From positions 89,008-153,007 of the forward strand of contig JAJEEP010000040.1 in the NCBI GenBank assembly GCA_022820945.1: 64,000 nt of DNA, written 5' to 3'. This stretch comes from Alphaproteobacteria bacterium (lineage in GTDB: Bacteria > Pseudomonadota > Alphaproteobacteria > UBA828). Position numbers and translations under genes: made by a program. Of this stretch, positions 41,870 through 53,100 are shown piece after piece (within the stretch, counting starts at the first letter, position 1; the number at the start of each line of letters is the position of its first letter). The notes under the pieces are model-generated. The model did not search any database and was not told where the DNA came from. It saw only the letters and a program-made list of their open reading frames with translations.

Positions 41870-42636
41870 TGCGAGGCGTCCTGCTCGCCGGGCTGATCGG
41901 CGTCTTCGCACTCTTCGGCGGCAACGCGGCACTTGCGGCCGGCGATGCACCGGACATCCCCGATCAGGACTGGCAGCACGAAGGCGTCTTCGGCACCTTC
42001 GACCGGGGCGAGTTGCAGCGCGGCTTCCAGGTCTTCCAGGAGGTATGCTCGGCCTGCCATTCGCTCCAGTACATCGCCTTCCGCAACCTGGTGGAGATCG
42101 GCTTCACCGAGGAGGAGGCGAAGGCGATCGCCGCGGAGTACGAGGTTGAGGACGGGCCCGACGACGAGGGTGAGATGTTCGACCGTCCCGCCCGGCTCTC
42201 CGATTACTGGCCCTCGCCCTTCGCCAACGACAACGAGGCGCGGGCCGCCAACGGCGGCGCGCTGCCGCCCGACCTCTCGCTGATCATCAAGGCGCGCGAG
42301 GGCGGGCCCGACTACATCTACGCGCTGATGACCGGCTACGAGGAAGAGGCGCCGGAAGGCATGGAACTTTCCGACGGCATGAACTTCAACCACTTCTTCC
42401 CGGGCCGGCAGATCGCGATGGTGGAGCCTCTCTACGACGAGGCCGTCGAGTACGTGGACGGCACACCCATGACCCTCGAGCAGCACGCGCGGGACGTGAC
42501 CGCCTTCCTCTCCTGGACCGCGGAGCCGGAGCTGGAGGAGCGCAAGCAGACCGGCCTCAAGGTGCTGATCTTCGTCTTCGTGCTCACCGCAGTATTGTTC
42601 GTCATCTACAGACGCGTCTGGGCCAGGCTGCACTAG
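41869..42636 (+). CDS. petC: Cytochrome c1
   Basis: Signal peptide, VCSACHSLQYIAFRNL haem motif, C-terminal TM helix; overlaps the petB stop. Confidence 0.95.
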   Translation: MRGVLLAGLIGVFALFGGNAALAAGDAPDIPDQDWQHEGVFGTFDRGELQRGFQVFQEVCSACHSLQYIAFRNLVEIGFTEEEAKAIAAEYEVEDGPDDEGEMFDRPARLSDYWPSPFANDNEARAANGGALPPDLSLIIKAREGGPDYIYALMTGYEEEAPEGMELSDGMNFNHFFPGRQIAMVEPLYDEAVEYVDGTPMTLEQHARDVTAFLSWTAEPELEERKQTGLKVLIFVFVLTAVLFVIYRRVWARLH

Positions 42637-42646
42637 CGCAACGTAA

Positions 42647-42709
42647 CACTCCTCGTCGGGCACTGCGTGACGGCGGGGCAGGCCCCCGAACCGGACGCGG
42701 AGGGGAGTG
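42647..42709 (+). promoter_or_regulatory. Possible leader structure sequestering the fhs Shine-Dalgarno region
   Basis: CACTCCTC (42647-42654) can pair with GGGGAGTG (42702-42709), enclosing CGGGG-caggc-CCCCG (42674-42688); ATG at 42714. Confidence 0.3.
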
Positions 42710-42713
42710 AACC

Positions 42714-44420
42714 ATGGCCCAACCCACAGGCTCGCAGCACACCGACCCCAAGAGCGATATCGATATCGCGCGGGCAGCCACCAAGCGCCCGATTCTCGAT
42801 CTCGCCCAGGACCGCCTCGGCATCGCGCCGGAGCATCTGGTCCCCTACGGCCACGACAAGGCGAAGATCACCCTCGACCACATCGGCTCGCTGGAGGATC
42901 GGCCGGACGGCAAGCTGATCCTGGTGACGGCGATCACGCCGACGCCGGCGGGCGAGGGCAAGACCACCACCACGGTCGGCCTCGGCGACGGCCTCAACCG
43001 GATCGGCAAGAAGGCTGTCATGGCGTTGCGCGAGCCGAGCCTCGGCCCGTGCTTCGGCGTCAAGGGGGGTGCTGCCGGCGGCGGATACGCGCAGGTGGTG
43101 CCGATGGAGGACATCAACCTCCATTTCACCGGCGATTTCCACGCCATCGGCGCGGCCAACAACCTGCTCGCGGCGATGGTCGACAACCACATCTACTGGG
43201 GCAACAAGGCCGGTATCGATCCGCGCCGGGTGAGCTGGCGGCGCGTGGTCGACATGAACGACCGGGCGCTGCGCAGCGTGGTCTCTTCGCTCGGCGGCGT
43301 GGCGAACGGCTTCCCGCGCGAGGACGGCTTCGACATCACCGTCGCCTCCGAGGTGATGGCGATCTTCTGCCTCTCGCGCGATCTCGACGACCTGCGCGCG
43401 CGGCTCGGCAATATCGTGGTCGGACTCACGCGCGAGCGCGAGCCGGTGCGCGCCAGTGCAGTGAACGCCGACGGCGCCATGACCGCACTGCTGAAGGACG
43501 CGCTCGCGCCCAATCTGGTGCAGACGTTGGAGAACAACCCGGCGCTGATCCACGGCGGCCCGTTCGCCAACATCGCCCACGGCTGCAACTCGGTGATCGC
43601 GACCAGGGCCGCGCTCAAGCTCGCGGACTACGTGGTGACCGAGGCTGGCTTCGGCGCCGACCTGGGCGCCGAGAAGTTCTTCGACATCAAGTGCCGCAAG
43701 GCCGGGCTCGCGCCGGACTGCGCGGTGATCGTGGCGACCATCCGCGCACTCAAGATGCACGGCGGCGTCGCGCGCTCAGACCTGGGCACGGAAAACCTGG
43801 AGGCGCTCGCCACCGGAATGGAAAACCTGGCCCGCCACGTGAAGAACGTGCAGGGCTATGGCGTGCCGGCGGTGGTGGCGATCAACCGCTTCTCGGCGGA
43901 CACCGAGGCCGAGCGCGCGCTGGTGGCAGAGCGCTGCGCCGAGATGGGCGTCACTGCGGTGGAGTGCGATCACTGGGCCATGGGCGGCGCTGGCTGCGAG
44001 GCGCTGGCGCACGAGGTGGTGAGCACGATCGAGTCGACGCCTTCGTCATTCCAGCCGCTCTATGCGGACGATCTGACGCTCTGGGAGAAGATCGAGACCG
44101 TCGCCAGGCGGATCTACGGCGCCGACGGTATCACGGCGGACGCGGCGGTCAGCCGGCGGCTGGACGAGCTCCAGGCCGGTGGCTTCGGGCACTTCCCCGT
44201 GTGCATGGCGAAGACGCAGTACAGCTTCTCGGCCGATGCGGCGCTCCGGAACGCGCCGAGCGGCTTCGAGGTGCCGATCCGCGAGGTGCGGCTCTCGGGC
44301 GGTGCCGAGTTCGTGGTGGTGATCTGCGGCGCAATCATGACCATGCCGGGCCTGCCGCGCGTGCCTGCCGCCGACAACATCGCCGTCGACGAGAACGGCC
44401 ACATCACGGGGTTGTTTTAA
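42714..44420 (+). CDS. fhs: Formate-tetrahydrofolate ligase
   Basis: [76 protein letters not shown]. Confidence 0.98.
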   Translation: MAQPTGSQHTDPKSDIDIARAATKRPILDLAQDRLGIAPEHLVPYGHDKAKITLDHIGSLEDRPDGKLILVTAITPTPAGEGKTTTTVGLGDGLNRIGKKAVMALREPSLGPCFGVKGGAAGGGYAQVVPMEDINLHFTGDFHAIGAANNLLAAMVDNHIYWGNKAGIDPRRVSWRRVVDMNDRALRSVVSSLGGVANGFPREDGFDITVASEVMAIFCLSRDLDDLRARLGNIVVGLTREREPVRASAVNADGAMTALLKDALAPNLVQTLENNPALIHGGPFANIAHGCNSVIATRAALKLADYVVTEAGFGADLGAEKFFDIKCRKAGLAPDCAVIVATIRALKMHGGVARSDLGTENLEALATGMENLARHVKNVQGYGVPAVVAINRFSADTEAERALVAERCAEMGVTAVECDHWAMGGAGCEALAHEVVSTIESTPSSFQPLYADDLTLWEKIETVARRIYGADGITADAAVSRRLDELQAGGFGHFPVCMAKTQYSFSADAALRNAPSGFEVPIREVRLSGGAEFVVVICGAIMTMPGLPRVPAADNIAVDENGHITGLF

Positions 44421-44591
44421 CCGGCAATTCGTCGCTGGAATTGATGGTATAATTCGAACAAGAATTGCTGCCCAAATGTTGGACGGCGTATGCATAAATA
44501 TTGGTTATAGTAGTATGCGTATAAAGTAAGGTTATAGTTGTTTATCTTGAATATCCGTGTTCCAAATTCCCAAATTGTTGGGGGCTCAGCC

Positions 44592-46934
44592 GTGAACCTT
44601 CCGCGACAGTATTGGTCTCTGTGGTTGCGTATTCTCCGACTTCCGGGACCCGTGTTCCGCCTCGCGATTCCTCTGTGTGCTGTCTCCATAGCCTTGACGT
44701 CGTGCGGGGGATCTGACGGCCCGCCATGTGTCGAGACTTTCGACCGGGGTTGCCTGACACATCCCGAATACGAGGCGTTGGTGGAGGAAATAGCGCCCGA
44801 ATACGCCGAGCCGTCCAGCTTTCAGAACCAGTGGGGTCTGACAGCGATCAATGCCGACCGTGCTTACGCGAATCTGGAATTGCAGCACGGACCCGACGTT
44901 GCTCCGGGCGAAGGCGTCACCGTCGGCGTACTGGACACGGGGATTGATGACGCAGACCCCGCATTTCGAAACATCACCCTCATCGAACAGTTTCTTTCCG
45001 GTGCGACCGATGAAGACGGCAGCGAGTTTTCTCACGGCACGGCGGTGGCGAGCATCATCGCCGCAGAGGACATCCCCGATTACCCGTACGATGCGCAGGG
45101 CGTCGCCTGGGGCGCCGACCTCGTCGTCTTCGCGATCCCGCTCGGCGCGGCGCCCGAGCTGTATGACCCGGTCCGGATAAGCGAGCTGCCGGATGTCGCG
45201 AGAGATTTCACGGCGGACTTCGAAGAGATACTCGCCTGGCGGTTAGGCTCCACGGGCATCGATTTCCTGAACCTGAGCCTTGGCGTCTCGGGGATCATAG
45301 AGAATTACAGCGAAGAGGTGATTCGCGAGCATTTCGCACCGCTGGTTTCCGTAATGCTCCAGGAAGACAGCGAAGAGAAAGTCGTTTTTGTCTGGGCTGC
45401 GTCGAATGAGCACGGCACGACATGCGATATCCCCATATCCCAGTGCGTCGACGGCGCGGTAGAAGCCAGCTCGGTGGCACTGATGGCCGGTCTGGCCGCA
45501 CGAATGCCGGAGCTGCAGGAGACGTCGGTCGCCGTCGTGGCCATACGCCCGGACGGCGAGATCGCCGACTTCTCCAACCGCTGCGGCATCGCGGCGGACT
45601 ACTGCCTGGCGGCTCCGGGAGACGAAATCTTGGTAAGCTATTTCGGCCCGGATGCAGACGGCAACCCGATCCGGGCCGTCGGGACAGGAGGCGGCACATC
45701 GTACGCCGCACCGATGGTGACCGGCGGTCTCGCGTTGATGAAGCAGTATTTCAGGGGCCAGCTCTCCAACACGGACTTGCTCTCCAGGCTTCTCGAGACC
45801 GCCGACCGCAATGGCATCTATGCCGACTCCGCGATTTACGGTCGCGGACTCATGGACCTGGGTGCTGCCACCTCGCCCGTGGGTGCGACTGTCGTTGCGA
45901 TGGGCGATCGGGTCGAAAGTTCGGGTGCCGCTCTTCAATACTCGGGCCTGCAACTCGGCCTGGCCTTCGGCGATGCACTCGCTCCCGCTCTCGAAGGGCA
46001 GCAGATCGCCGCCTTCGACACGCTCGGCGCACCGTTCTGGTACGACGCCGGCAACTATGTGAGCGTGGCCGCGAGGCCCTCGCTGCACGATCGCTTCCGC
46101 GACTTCCAGCAGGTGTCGCTTTCCGCGCCCGATGGATCGCCGTCAAGCGCCATCCGCCTCCCCATCCTGGAAGGGCACGGCGAGCCGCACGGTGCTCTCC
46201 ACGGCCTCTATCTCGCGAAATCCGGGGTCTCCCCGGCCGCGAGCGCCAGTCACTTCGGGCTTGCCCGGCACAGCGTCGTCGCAACCCTGCCCGTCACCGC
46301 CGATCTGAGCGCCACCCTGCTCACCACGGAAGGCCTTGCCCGGCAGGAGCCTGCGTCGGGTGCGGCGCTGTCGTGGCGTGCGCCCGAGGCTCCGATCGGG
46401 CTCCGGGCCGGCTGGATGGGTGAGCGCCAGACCCTGCTCGGCAGCGAGGCCAAGGGCGCCTTCGGCGACCTTGTGGCGCATGCGGTGTTCGCAGGCCTCG
46501 AGGCGGACACGGAACTCGGCCTGTGGCGCCTTGGCGGCAGGGCCGAGATCGGCACCGTGAGTACGCAGGCACGCGGCGGCGTGTTCCAGGAGATCTCGCC
46601 TCTCGCCACCAGCGTGTTCGCGTTGCATGCCACCCGACGGAACGAGGACGGCAGTGCGTTTCGCGTGTCGCTGTCGCAGCCGCTCCGTGTGGAGAGCGGT
46701 CAGGCGCTGCTTACGCTTCCCTCAGGCCGAACCACTGCGGGCGAGGTGACCCGCAACACCCTGACCGCCAATGTGGAGCCCGGCGGAAGGCAGGTCGATC
46801 TGGCGCTGCAATGGCAGCAGCCGCTGGAGCTCGGAGAATTGCGCCTTGGCGCGACGCTGTCCCACGAGCCGGGCCACCGCGAGAACGCAGACGCAGAACT
46901 GGTTCTGCTCTCGGGCTGGCGCCACTTCTTCTGA
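44592..46934 (+). CDS. S8 (subtilisin-like) serine protease, predicted lipoprotein with C-terminal autotransporter/beta-barrel-like region
   Basis: D/H/S motifs GVLDTGIDD, SHGTAVASI and GGTSYAAPMVTGGLALM; lipobox-like LTSCGG near the N-terminus; about 450 aa C-terminal region ending ...LVLLSGWRHFF (terminal Phe). GTG start preferred. Confidence 0.85.
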   Translation: MNLPRQYWSLWLRILRLPGPVFRLAIPLCAVSIALTSCGGSDGPPCVETFDRGCLTHPEYEALVEEIAPEYAEPSSFQNQWGLTAINADRAYANLELQHGPDVAPGEGVTVGVLDTGIDDADPAFRNITLIEQFLSGATDEDGSEFSHGTAVASIIAAEDIPDYPYDAQGVAWGADLVVFAIPLGAAPELYDPVRISELPDVARDFTADFEEILAWRLGSTGIDFLNLSLGVSGIIENYSEEVIREHFAPLVSVMLQEDSEEKVVFVWAASNEHGTTCDIPISQCVDGAVEASSVALMAGLAARMPELQETSVAVVAIRPDGEIADFSNRCGIAADYCLAAPGDEILVSYFGPDADGNPIRAVGTGGGTSYAAPMVTGGLALMKQYFRGQLSNTDLLSRLLETADRNGIYADSAIYGRGLMDLGAATSPVGATVVAMGDRVESSGAALQYSGLQLGLAFGDALAPALEGQQIAAFDTLGAPFWYDAGNYVSVAARPSLHDRFRDFQQVSLSAPDGSPSSAIRLPILEGHGEPHGALHGLYLAKSGVSPAASASHFGLARHSVVATLPVTADLSATLLTTEGLARQEPASGAALSWRAPEAPIGLRAGWMGERQTLLGSEAKGAFGDLVAHAVFAGLEADTELGLWRLGGRAEIGTVSTQARGGVFQEISPLATSVFALHATRRNEDGSAFRVSLSQPLRVESGQALLTLPSGRTTAGEVTRNTLTANVEPGGRQVDLALQWQQPLELGELRLGATLSHEPGHRENADAELVLLSGWRHFF

Positions 46935-46965
46935 TTCGGGCGGTCGCGGGCGTGCCGCGCGCCGA

Positions 46966-48180
46966 CTACGCCATTGCGGCGCGGAGGCGGCGGTCGATCG
47001 CGTCCAGGAAATCCTTTGAATTGAGCCACCCCTGGTTGGGGCCGATCAGGATGGCGAGGTCCTTGGTCATCTCGCCGGCTTCCACGCACTCGATGCAGCA
47101 GCGCTCCAGCTTGTCGGCGAAGTCCGCAAGCGCCTGGTTGCCGTCGCGCCGGCCGCGGTGCTTGAGGCCGCGGGTCCAGGCGAAGATCGAGGCGATCGGG
47201 TTGGTCGAGGTTTCCTCGCCCCGTTGATAGGCACGGTAGTGGCGGGTGACGGTGCCATGCGCCGCCTCCGCCTCCACCGTCTCGCCGTCCGGCGACATCA
47301 GCACCGAGGTCATCAGGCCGAGCGAGCCGAAGCCTTGCGCTACGGTGTCGGACTGCACGTCGCCGTCGTAGTTCTTGCAGGCCCAGATGAAGGCGCCCTC
47401 CCACTTGAGCGCGGCAGCGACCATGTCGTCGATCAGCCGGTGCTCGTACGTGAGGCCGGCGGCCTCGAAGCGCTCCTTGAACTCGGCCTCGAACACCTCC
47501 TCGAAGAGGTCCTTGAAGCGCCCGTCATAGAACTTGAGGATCGTGTTCTTGGTGGACATGTAGACCGGCCAGCCGCGCTCCAGCCCGTAGTTCATGCAGG
47601 CGCGGGCGAAGTCGCGGATCGAATCGTCCAGGTTGTACATGGCGAGCGCGACGCCGCCGCCGGGGAAGTCGAACACCTTTCGCTCGATTACTTCGCCACC
47701 ATTCTCGGGCTCGAAGCGCACCGTGAGCTTGCCCTTGCCGGGCACCACGAAATCGGTGGCGCGATACTGGTCGCCGAAGGCGTGGCGGCCGATCACGATC
47801 GGATTTTCCCAACCGGGCACGAGGCGCGGCACGTTGCGGCAGATGATGGGCTCGCGGAACACCGTGCCGCCCAGGATGTTGCGGATCGTTCCGTTGGGCG
47901 AGCGCCACATCTTTTTGAGGCCGAATTCCTCGACGCGGCCCTCGTCCGGCGTGATGGTCGCGCACTTGACGCCGACGCCGATGTCCTTGATGGCCTCGGC
48001 GCAATCGATCGTGACCTGATCGTCGGTGGCATCCCGATGCTCGACGCCGAGGTCGTAATAGTGCAGGTCGATGTCCAAATAGGGCAGGATCAGCTGGTCC
48101 TTGATCCAGGCCCAGATAATTCGCGTCATCTCGTCGCCGTCTATCTCGACGACGGGGTTGGCGACCTTGATTTTCGCCAT
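46966..48180 (-). CDS. icd: NADP-dependent isocitrate dehydrogenase
   Basis: [57 protein letters not shown]...[20 protein letters not shown]-like region. Confidence 0.97.
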   Translation of the reverse strand: MAKIKVANPVVEIDGDEMTRIIWAWIKDQLILPYLDIDLHYYDLGVEHRDATDDQVTIDCAEAIKDIGVGVKCATITPDEGRVEEFGLKKMWRSPNGTIRNILGGTVFREPIICRNVPRLVPGWENPIVIGRHAFGDQYRATDFVVPGKGKLTVRFEPENGGEVIERKVFDFPGGGVALAMYNLDDSIRDFARACMNYGLERGWPVYMSTKNTILKFYDGRFKDLFEEVFEAEFKERFEAAGLTYEHRLIDDMVAAALKWEGAFIWACKNYDGDVQSDTVAQGFGSLGLMTSVLMSPDGETVEAEAAHGTVTRHYRAYQRGEETSTNPIASIFAWTRGLKHRGRRDGNQALADFADKLERCCIECVEAGEMTKDLAILIGPNQGWLNSKDFLDAIDRRLRAAMA

Positions 48181-48321
48181 CCGAAGCTCTCCAGGAATGC
48201 GTTGCGGACGAGGGGGCCCCGGGAGGAAGGTGTCGGCGGCCGGCGGGACCGCGCGCACCTTAGCAAAGCGGTCCTACCGGTCAAGGTCACCGCCGCCGCA
48301 AGAGGCGGCTTGGAAGGGCGG

Positions 48322-48876
48322 CTACGCCTCGTCGTTGTCGAGGACTCGGAAAATCTCGTCGACAGTGCGAACCACGGTGACGAGGCGGGGCGCCGCCGAC
48401 GGGGCGAACCCCTCGGCGCTCACGTGGTCAAGCAGGGCGAGGAGGGGGCCCCAATAGCCTTCGCTGTCGAGGACGATCACCGGCTTGTCCAGGAACTTGA
48501 GCTGCTTCCAGGTCAGCACCTCGAAGAACTCATCGAGGGTGCCGTAACCGCCGGGCAGGATGACAAAGGCGTCAGCGCGGTCGAGCATGATCCGCTTGCG
48601 CCGGAACATGTCTTCGGTGACCACCTTCTCGGTCAGACCGGAATGCGCCACCTCGAGGCTCTCCAGCTTCTCGGGAATCACGCCTACGGCCTCGCCGCTG
48701 CCCGCCAGCACTGCATCCGCCACCACCCCCATCAGGCCGATACCGCCGGCGCCGTAGACGAGCGTGATCCCGCGCCGGGCAAGCGCCGTGCCCAGGCTGC
48801 GGGCGGCCTCGGCATATGCCGGGTTGCGGCCCGTTTGCGAGCCGCAAAAGACGCAGAGGGCCGCGATCGCCGCCAT
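48322..48876 (-). CDS. LOG family protein (TIGR00730-type Rossmann fold)
   Basis: ALCVFCGSQTGRNPAY, LVYGAGGIGLMGVVADAVL, MFRRKRIMLDRADAFVILPGGYGTLDEFFEVLTW (PGGxGTxxE). Confidence 0.95.
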   Translation of the reverse strand: MAAIAALCVFCGSQTGRNPAYAEAARSLGTALARRGITLVYGAGGIGLMGVVADAVLAGSGEAVGVIPEKLESLEVAHSGLTEKVVTEDMFRRKRIMLDRADAFVILPGGYGTLDEFFEVLTWKQLKFLDKPVIVLDSEGYWGPLLALLDHVSAEGFAPSAAPRLVTVVRTVDEIFRVLDNDEA

Positions 48877-49050
48877 CGCAGATCCGATCCGATTCAGTAG
48901 TTGGACGTTTGGGAGCGACGCTCTGTAGCAGAGACCGCCGCCGGCCGCCAGCCGTGATGACGGCCGGGGTCTCGGTTGCAATGCTCATCAAAGCGACTAT
49001 GTCAGAATAGGAGGCCCAAGGGCCGAGGGCAGGACGGAGCGCGGGATTCC

Positions 49051-50025
49051 ATGGAAGCGTTCAGCACCCGTTTCGCGCACCGCGTCGCATGCCTGCTGCT
49101 GGCGATGCTGGCGAGCGTCATGCTCGCCGGCGCGGCTTCGGCGGCGGAGCCCGCGGTGGAGCCCGACCCGGCAAGCGCGGACCCTGTGGCGCGCGGCGCC
49201 TACATCCTGCGCGCGGCGGGCTGCGCCACCTGCCACACCGATGTTGCCAAGGGCGGTGCGTTTCTCGCCGGCGGACGCATGCTGTCCTCGCCCTGGGGGG
49301 CGATCGCCGCGCCCAACATCACGCCGGACCCCCAGACCGGCATCGGTGGCTGGTCCGACGAAGACTTCGTCCGCGCGCTGCGCGACGGCAAGTCGCCCGA
49401 GGGGCGCATCTACTACCCGGCGTTTCCGTACACAGCGTATTCGGGCATGAAGCGCGAGGACATGCTCGACCTCAAGGCCTACCTCGACACGGTGGAGCCC
49501 GTCATCGCCCCCAACAAGCCGCATGAGCTGCGGTTTCCGTTCAGCGTGCGGCTCTTTCTCCATCCCTGGCGCTGGCTCTTCTTCGCTCGTGAGCCCGAAG
49601 CTGTCGCTCCCGCTGAGGACAAGCGCCTGGCGCGCGGGCGCTATCTCGTGGAAGCACTGGGCCACTGCGCCGAATGCCACACCCCGCGCAACATGCTGGG
49701 TTCCCTCAAGCGCGGTCCTCACCTGGCGGGCTCGCGCTACGGGCCCGGCGGCATTTCGGTCCCCAACATCACCCCCGATGTCGAGACCGGCATTGGCTCA
49801 TGGTCGGAGATCGATCTGGCGTTCTTCCTGCGCACGGGCTTCACGCCGTACGGCGACGACGTGCAGGGCGAGATGCGCGAGGCCATTGACGACGGCCTGC
49901 GCCACCTGACCCAGGCGGACCTGGAGGCCATGGCCGCCTATCTCAAGGCGCTGCCTGCGATTCGCAACCCGGTGAGTCCGACACCGTCTCCACGGCCGGC
50001 GTTCTCGTCGGGCGGCGACTGGTAA
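49051..50025 (+). CDS. Diheme c-type cytochrome
   Basis: Signal peptide; CATCH and CAECH haem motifs; NITPDPQTGIGGWSDEDFVRALRDG repeated as NITPDVETGIGSWSEIDLAFFLRTG. Confidence 0.92.
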   Translation: MEAFSTRFAHRVACLLLAMLASVMLAGAASAAEPAVEPDPASADPVARGAYILRAAGCATCHTDVAKGGAFLAGGRMLSSPWGAIAAPNITPDPQTGIGGWSDEDFVRALRDGKSPEGRIYYPAFPYTAYSGMKREDMLDLKAYLDTVEPVIAPNKPHELRFPFSVRLFLHPWRWLFFAREPEAVAPAEDKRLARGRYLVEALGHCAECHTPRNMLGSLKRGPHLAGSRYGPGGISVPNITPDVETGIGSWSEIDLAFFLRTGFTPYGDDVQGEMREAIDDGLRHLTQADLEAMAAYLKALPAIRNPVSPTPSPRPAFSSGGDW

Positions 50026-50102
50026 TGCACCGCGCCGGGCGCGCTGTCACGCCTCGACCGACTGGTGTATCGTGACGCTCCCATGGCTGCTGGGCGATTC
50101 GA

Positions 50103-53100
50103 GTGAGCGAGACAGGCAATTTCACCAGTCGCGTGGCTGACGTGCTGAAGCGGCGCGAGACTCTCCGCATCGCGGCGCCGGCTGCCGCCGCCGTCGTGGT
50201 CGTCGGCGTTCTACTCGGCGTGTTCCTGACGGGCGGGGACGAGCCGGACCAGTCGTCGGGACCAACCGTCGACATCGCAGACAGCGCGGGCGAAGGCGCC
50301 GGCGAGGGCGTTTCGCCGACCGACGAGACCGCAGCCACGACGGCTGACGCGGGGGCAGGCGCTCCGACCGAGCCATCTGATGCCGGGGTAGATGACCCGG
50401 CCAAGACGGCCGAAGCGGTACCGACTCCGGAGGACCCGCCCGGCGGAGACGTCACTGTCGCCGAACCGGAGGACGATGCCTCAACACTTGCGGCGGCACC
50501 CGAGAAGCCGACTGAGCCTGATACCGGCGAGATGGCCGAGACGACGCCGACACCAGCTGACCAGCCTGCCGGCGACGCCGATGCTGTCGCGCAGGCGGGC
50601 GAGACTGCCGGGCCGAGTACAGCGGACGATGGGGCGCCTGCGGTTTCAGCCGCAGAGGACGCCGCCGAAACCGGCGTTGCCGCCGCGACAGGAGACGGTG
50701 CCGAGCCCACGACAGAGGACGGTGAGACGGTTGCGGCCGGGTCGGAGGCGTCGGACGACGCGACCGGCGCCGACACGATGGCGGAGGGCGACGGCGGCAC
50801 CGCCACCGCGCCCGGCACTGAAGAGGGTACAGCGACTACGGCTGAGGCAGGGTCTACGAAAGACGATGCCGGTGCTGATGGTATGGCGGCAGCCGAAGAC
50901 AGCACTGCGCCCGCCACCGAGGACGATACAACGACTGCAGCCGGGACCGAGGCGGCGGACGACGCGGCCGGAACCGACACGATGGCGGAGGGCGACGACA
51001 GCACTGCGACACCTAGCGAGGACGATGGCGCGCCTACGGTCACAGAGGCAGAGGATGCCACCGAAACCGACGTTGCCGCTACGACAGGAGACGGTGACGA
51101 GCCCGGCACCGAAGAGGATACAGCGGCTTCAGCCGGGACCGAGGCGGCGGACGACGCATCCGACACTGACACGATGGCGGAGGGCGATGCTGGCATCGCA
51201 CCCGTGACCGAAGACGATGCAGCGGTTGCAGCCGGGACAGAGGCAGCGGACGACACGGCCGGCCCAGACGCTGCACCGTCGGGCGAGCAAAGTTTGGCGG
51301 TAAGGCCAGACGCGGCCGATCCCGAGTCCGAGGCGGAGACGCCGGTAGAGCCGCAAGGCGGCGATACAATGGCGTCGGCCGACGTTGCCGGATCGGGCGC
51401 CGCGGAAGATGCGGCCGTCACGCCTGACTCTGCTGAATCTGGGGACTTGAGCGGTGATGACGCCTCCGAGGTGACATCCGACGCCGAGCAGGACGCAACA
51501 ACCGAGACGGCGACGACGACAGAGCAGGCTGACGCTGACGAGGCGCCTCCCGAGACCGGGACTGCGGCTGAGCAGGACGTAGCGGCTGCGGCAGATGGCA
51601 CAGAACCGGGCGTCAGTGAGGATGCGGCGGCAGCACCTGAGACGGACGAAACCGCATCTGCTGGCGAGCAAGACCTGTCGACTTCGCCGGAAGAGGGAAT
51701 ACCGGGCGGCGCGGCCGACACTGACACGATGGCCGAGGCCGAAGACGGCACCGAGCCCGGCGCCGACGAGGACTCTGCGGCGATAGAGGCAGGGGCAACG
51801 GATGGCGCGACCGATGCCGACATGATAGCGGAGGGTGACGTCGGCACTGCGCTTGCCGCCGAGGACGAAACAGCGGTCACGGTAGAGGCAGGGACCACGG
51901 AAGACGCGTCCGGTACCGGCACGACGGCGACAACCGACGGCGGCACTGCGTCCGCCACCGGCGAGGACGGCACGGCTTCCGCTGAGCCAGAGGCAACGGA
52001 TGATGCGGCCGGCACCGACGCCATGGCAGAGGCCGAAGACGGCACCGGGCCTGCCGCTACCAATCCTGCCGCCACCAATGAGGACTCTGCGGCGGCCGAG
52101 GCGGGGGCAACGGACGACGCGGCCGGAACTGGCACGATGGTCACGACTGGTGACGGCACCGACGATGAAACGGCTGCGGCCGGTACCCAGGTGGCGGACG
52201 ACGCGACCGGGGCCGATGCGATGGCGGCGACCGAAGACGGCACCGTGTCCGGCTCCGAGGGGGATGCTGCGACGACCGAGGCCGCGGAGCCGGCTGACGG
52301 CACCCAAGATGCGGCCAGCGAAGCCGAGATAGAGACCGCGGCCGGCAATGACGAACCCACTGCCGCCGAGGAGGCGGAACAGGACATCGTCGAGGCGCGC
52401 GTCGTTCCTGACGACGAGGTGGAGGCGGCTGAGAAACCGACCGTTGCGCCGGATGTGTCGGAAGAGGCGACGCCGGACGAGGAGCAGCCGACGGCCGAGA
52501 AGCCGGCGGTAATACCGCCCAGCTTCGATACCGTGCGGATTACCCCGGATGGCCGCGCGGTGATCGCGGGCCGCGCCCCTCCCGGCGCCGAAGTCACGGT
52601 GAAGAGCGAATCGGTCGACCTCGGTTCGGAGACCGCCAATTTGAGCGGTGAGTGGACGCTCGTGCCGTTTGTGACCATTCCTCCCGGTAATCACCAGTTC
52701 TCGGCGATTGCCACCCTGCCGGACGGTACGAATGTAGAGTCGGACCAGGTGCTTATCGTCTCGGTCCCCGATCGCGAAGAAGACCCCGATGGCTCAGTGC
52801 TGGCGCTGCTGACGCCGCGCGACGGCGACGGCACGAGCACCGTCCTGCAGAAGCCGGAGCCGGCTCCGGAAGTGGCAGACGAGGAACGGATTGAGGTGGC
52901 GCGTCCCGATACGACGCCTGAAGGCGAGGCAGCCCCAGGCGCGGAACAGCCAGACGAGGCTCGCCCGGGAGATGCTCCGGAAGAGGAGCCAATGGACCTG
53001 GCCAGCCGAGACGAAGCCGGTTCGGACGCAGCGGGCGCCGGCGAAGCCGCCGCCCCCAACGGGACTGAGCAAGATAAGGCCTCCATGGACGTGGCCAGTC

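Noticed and set aside
47158-48900. 580-aa + strand ORF antisense to icd and the LOG-family gene
   Set aside because: Opposite strongly recognised genes; no domain signature.
50103-52330. Repeats in the acidic region considered as a CRISPR-like array
   Set aside because: Repeats are in-frame, degenerate and without regular unique spacers; they are coding tandem repeats.
49943-52678. 911-aa minus-strand Ser/Ala/Val-rich ORF (and the 521-aa ORF at 51129-52694)
   Set aside because: Mirror of the acidic repeat coding region; low complexity is explained by reverse-complementing GAC/GCC/ACC-rich codons, and the + strand frame has TM, Ig-like and LysM domains.
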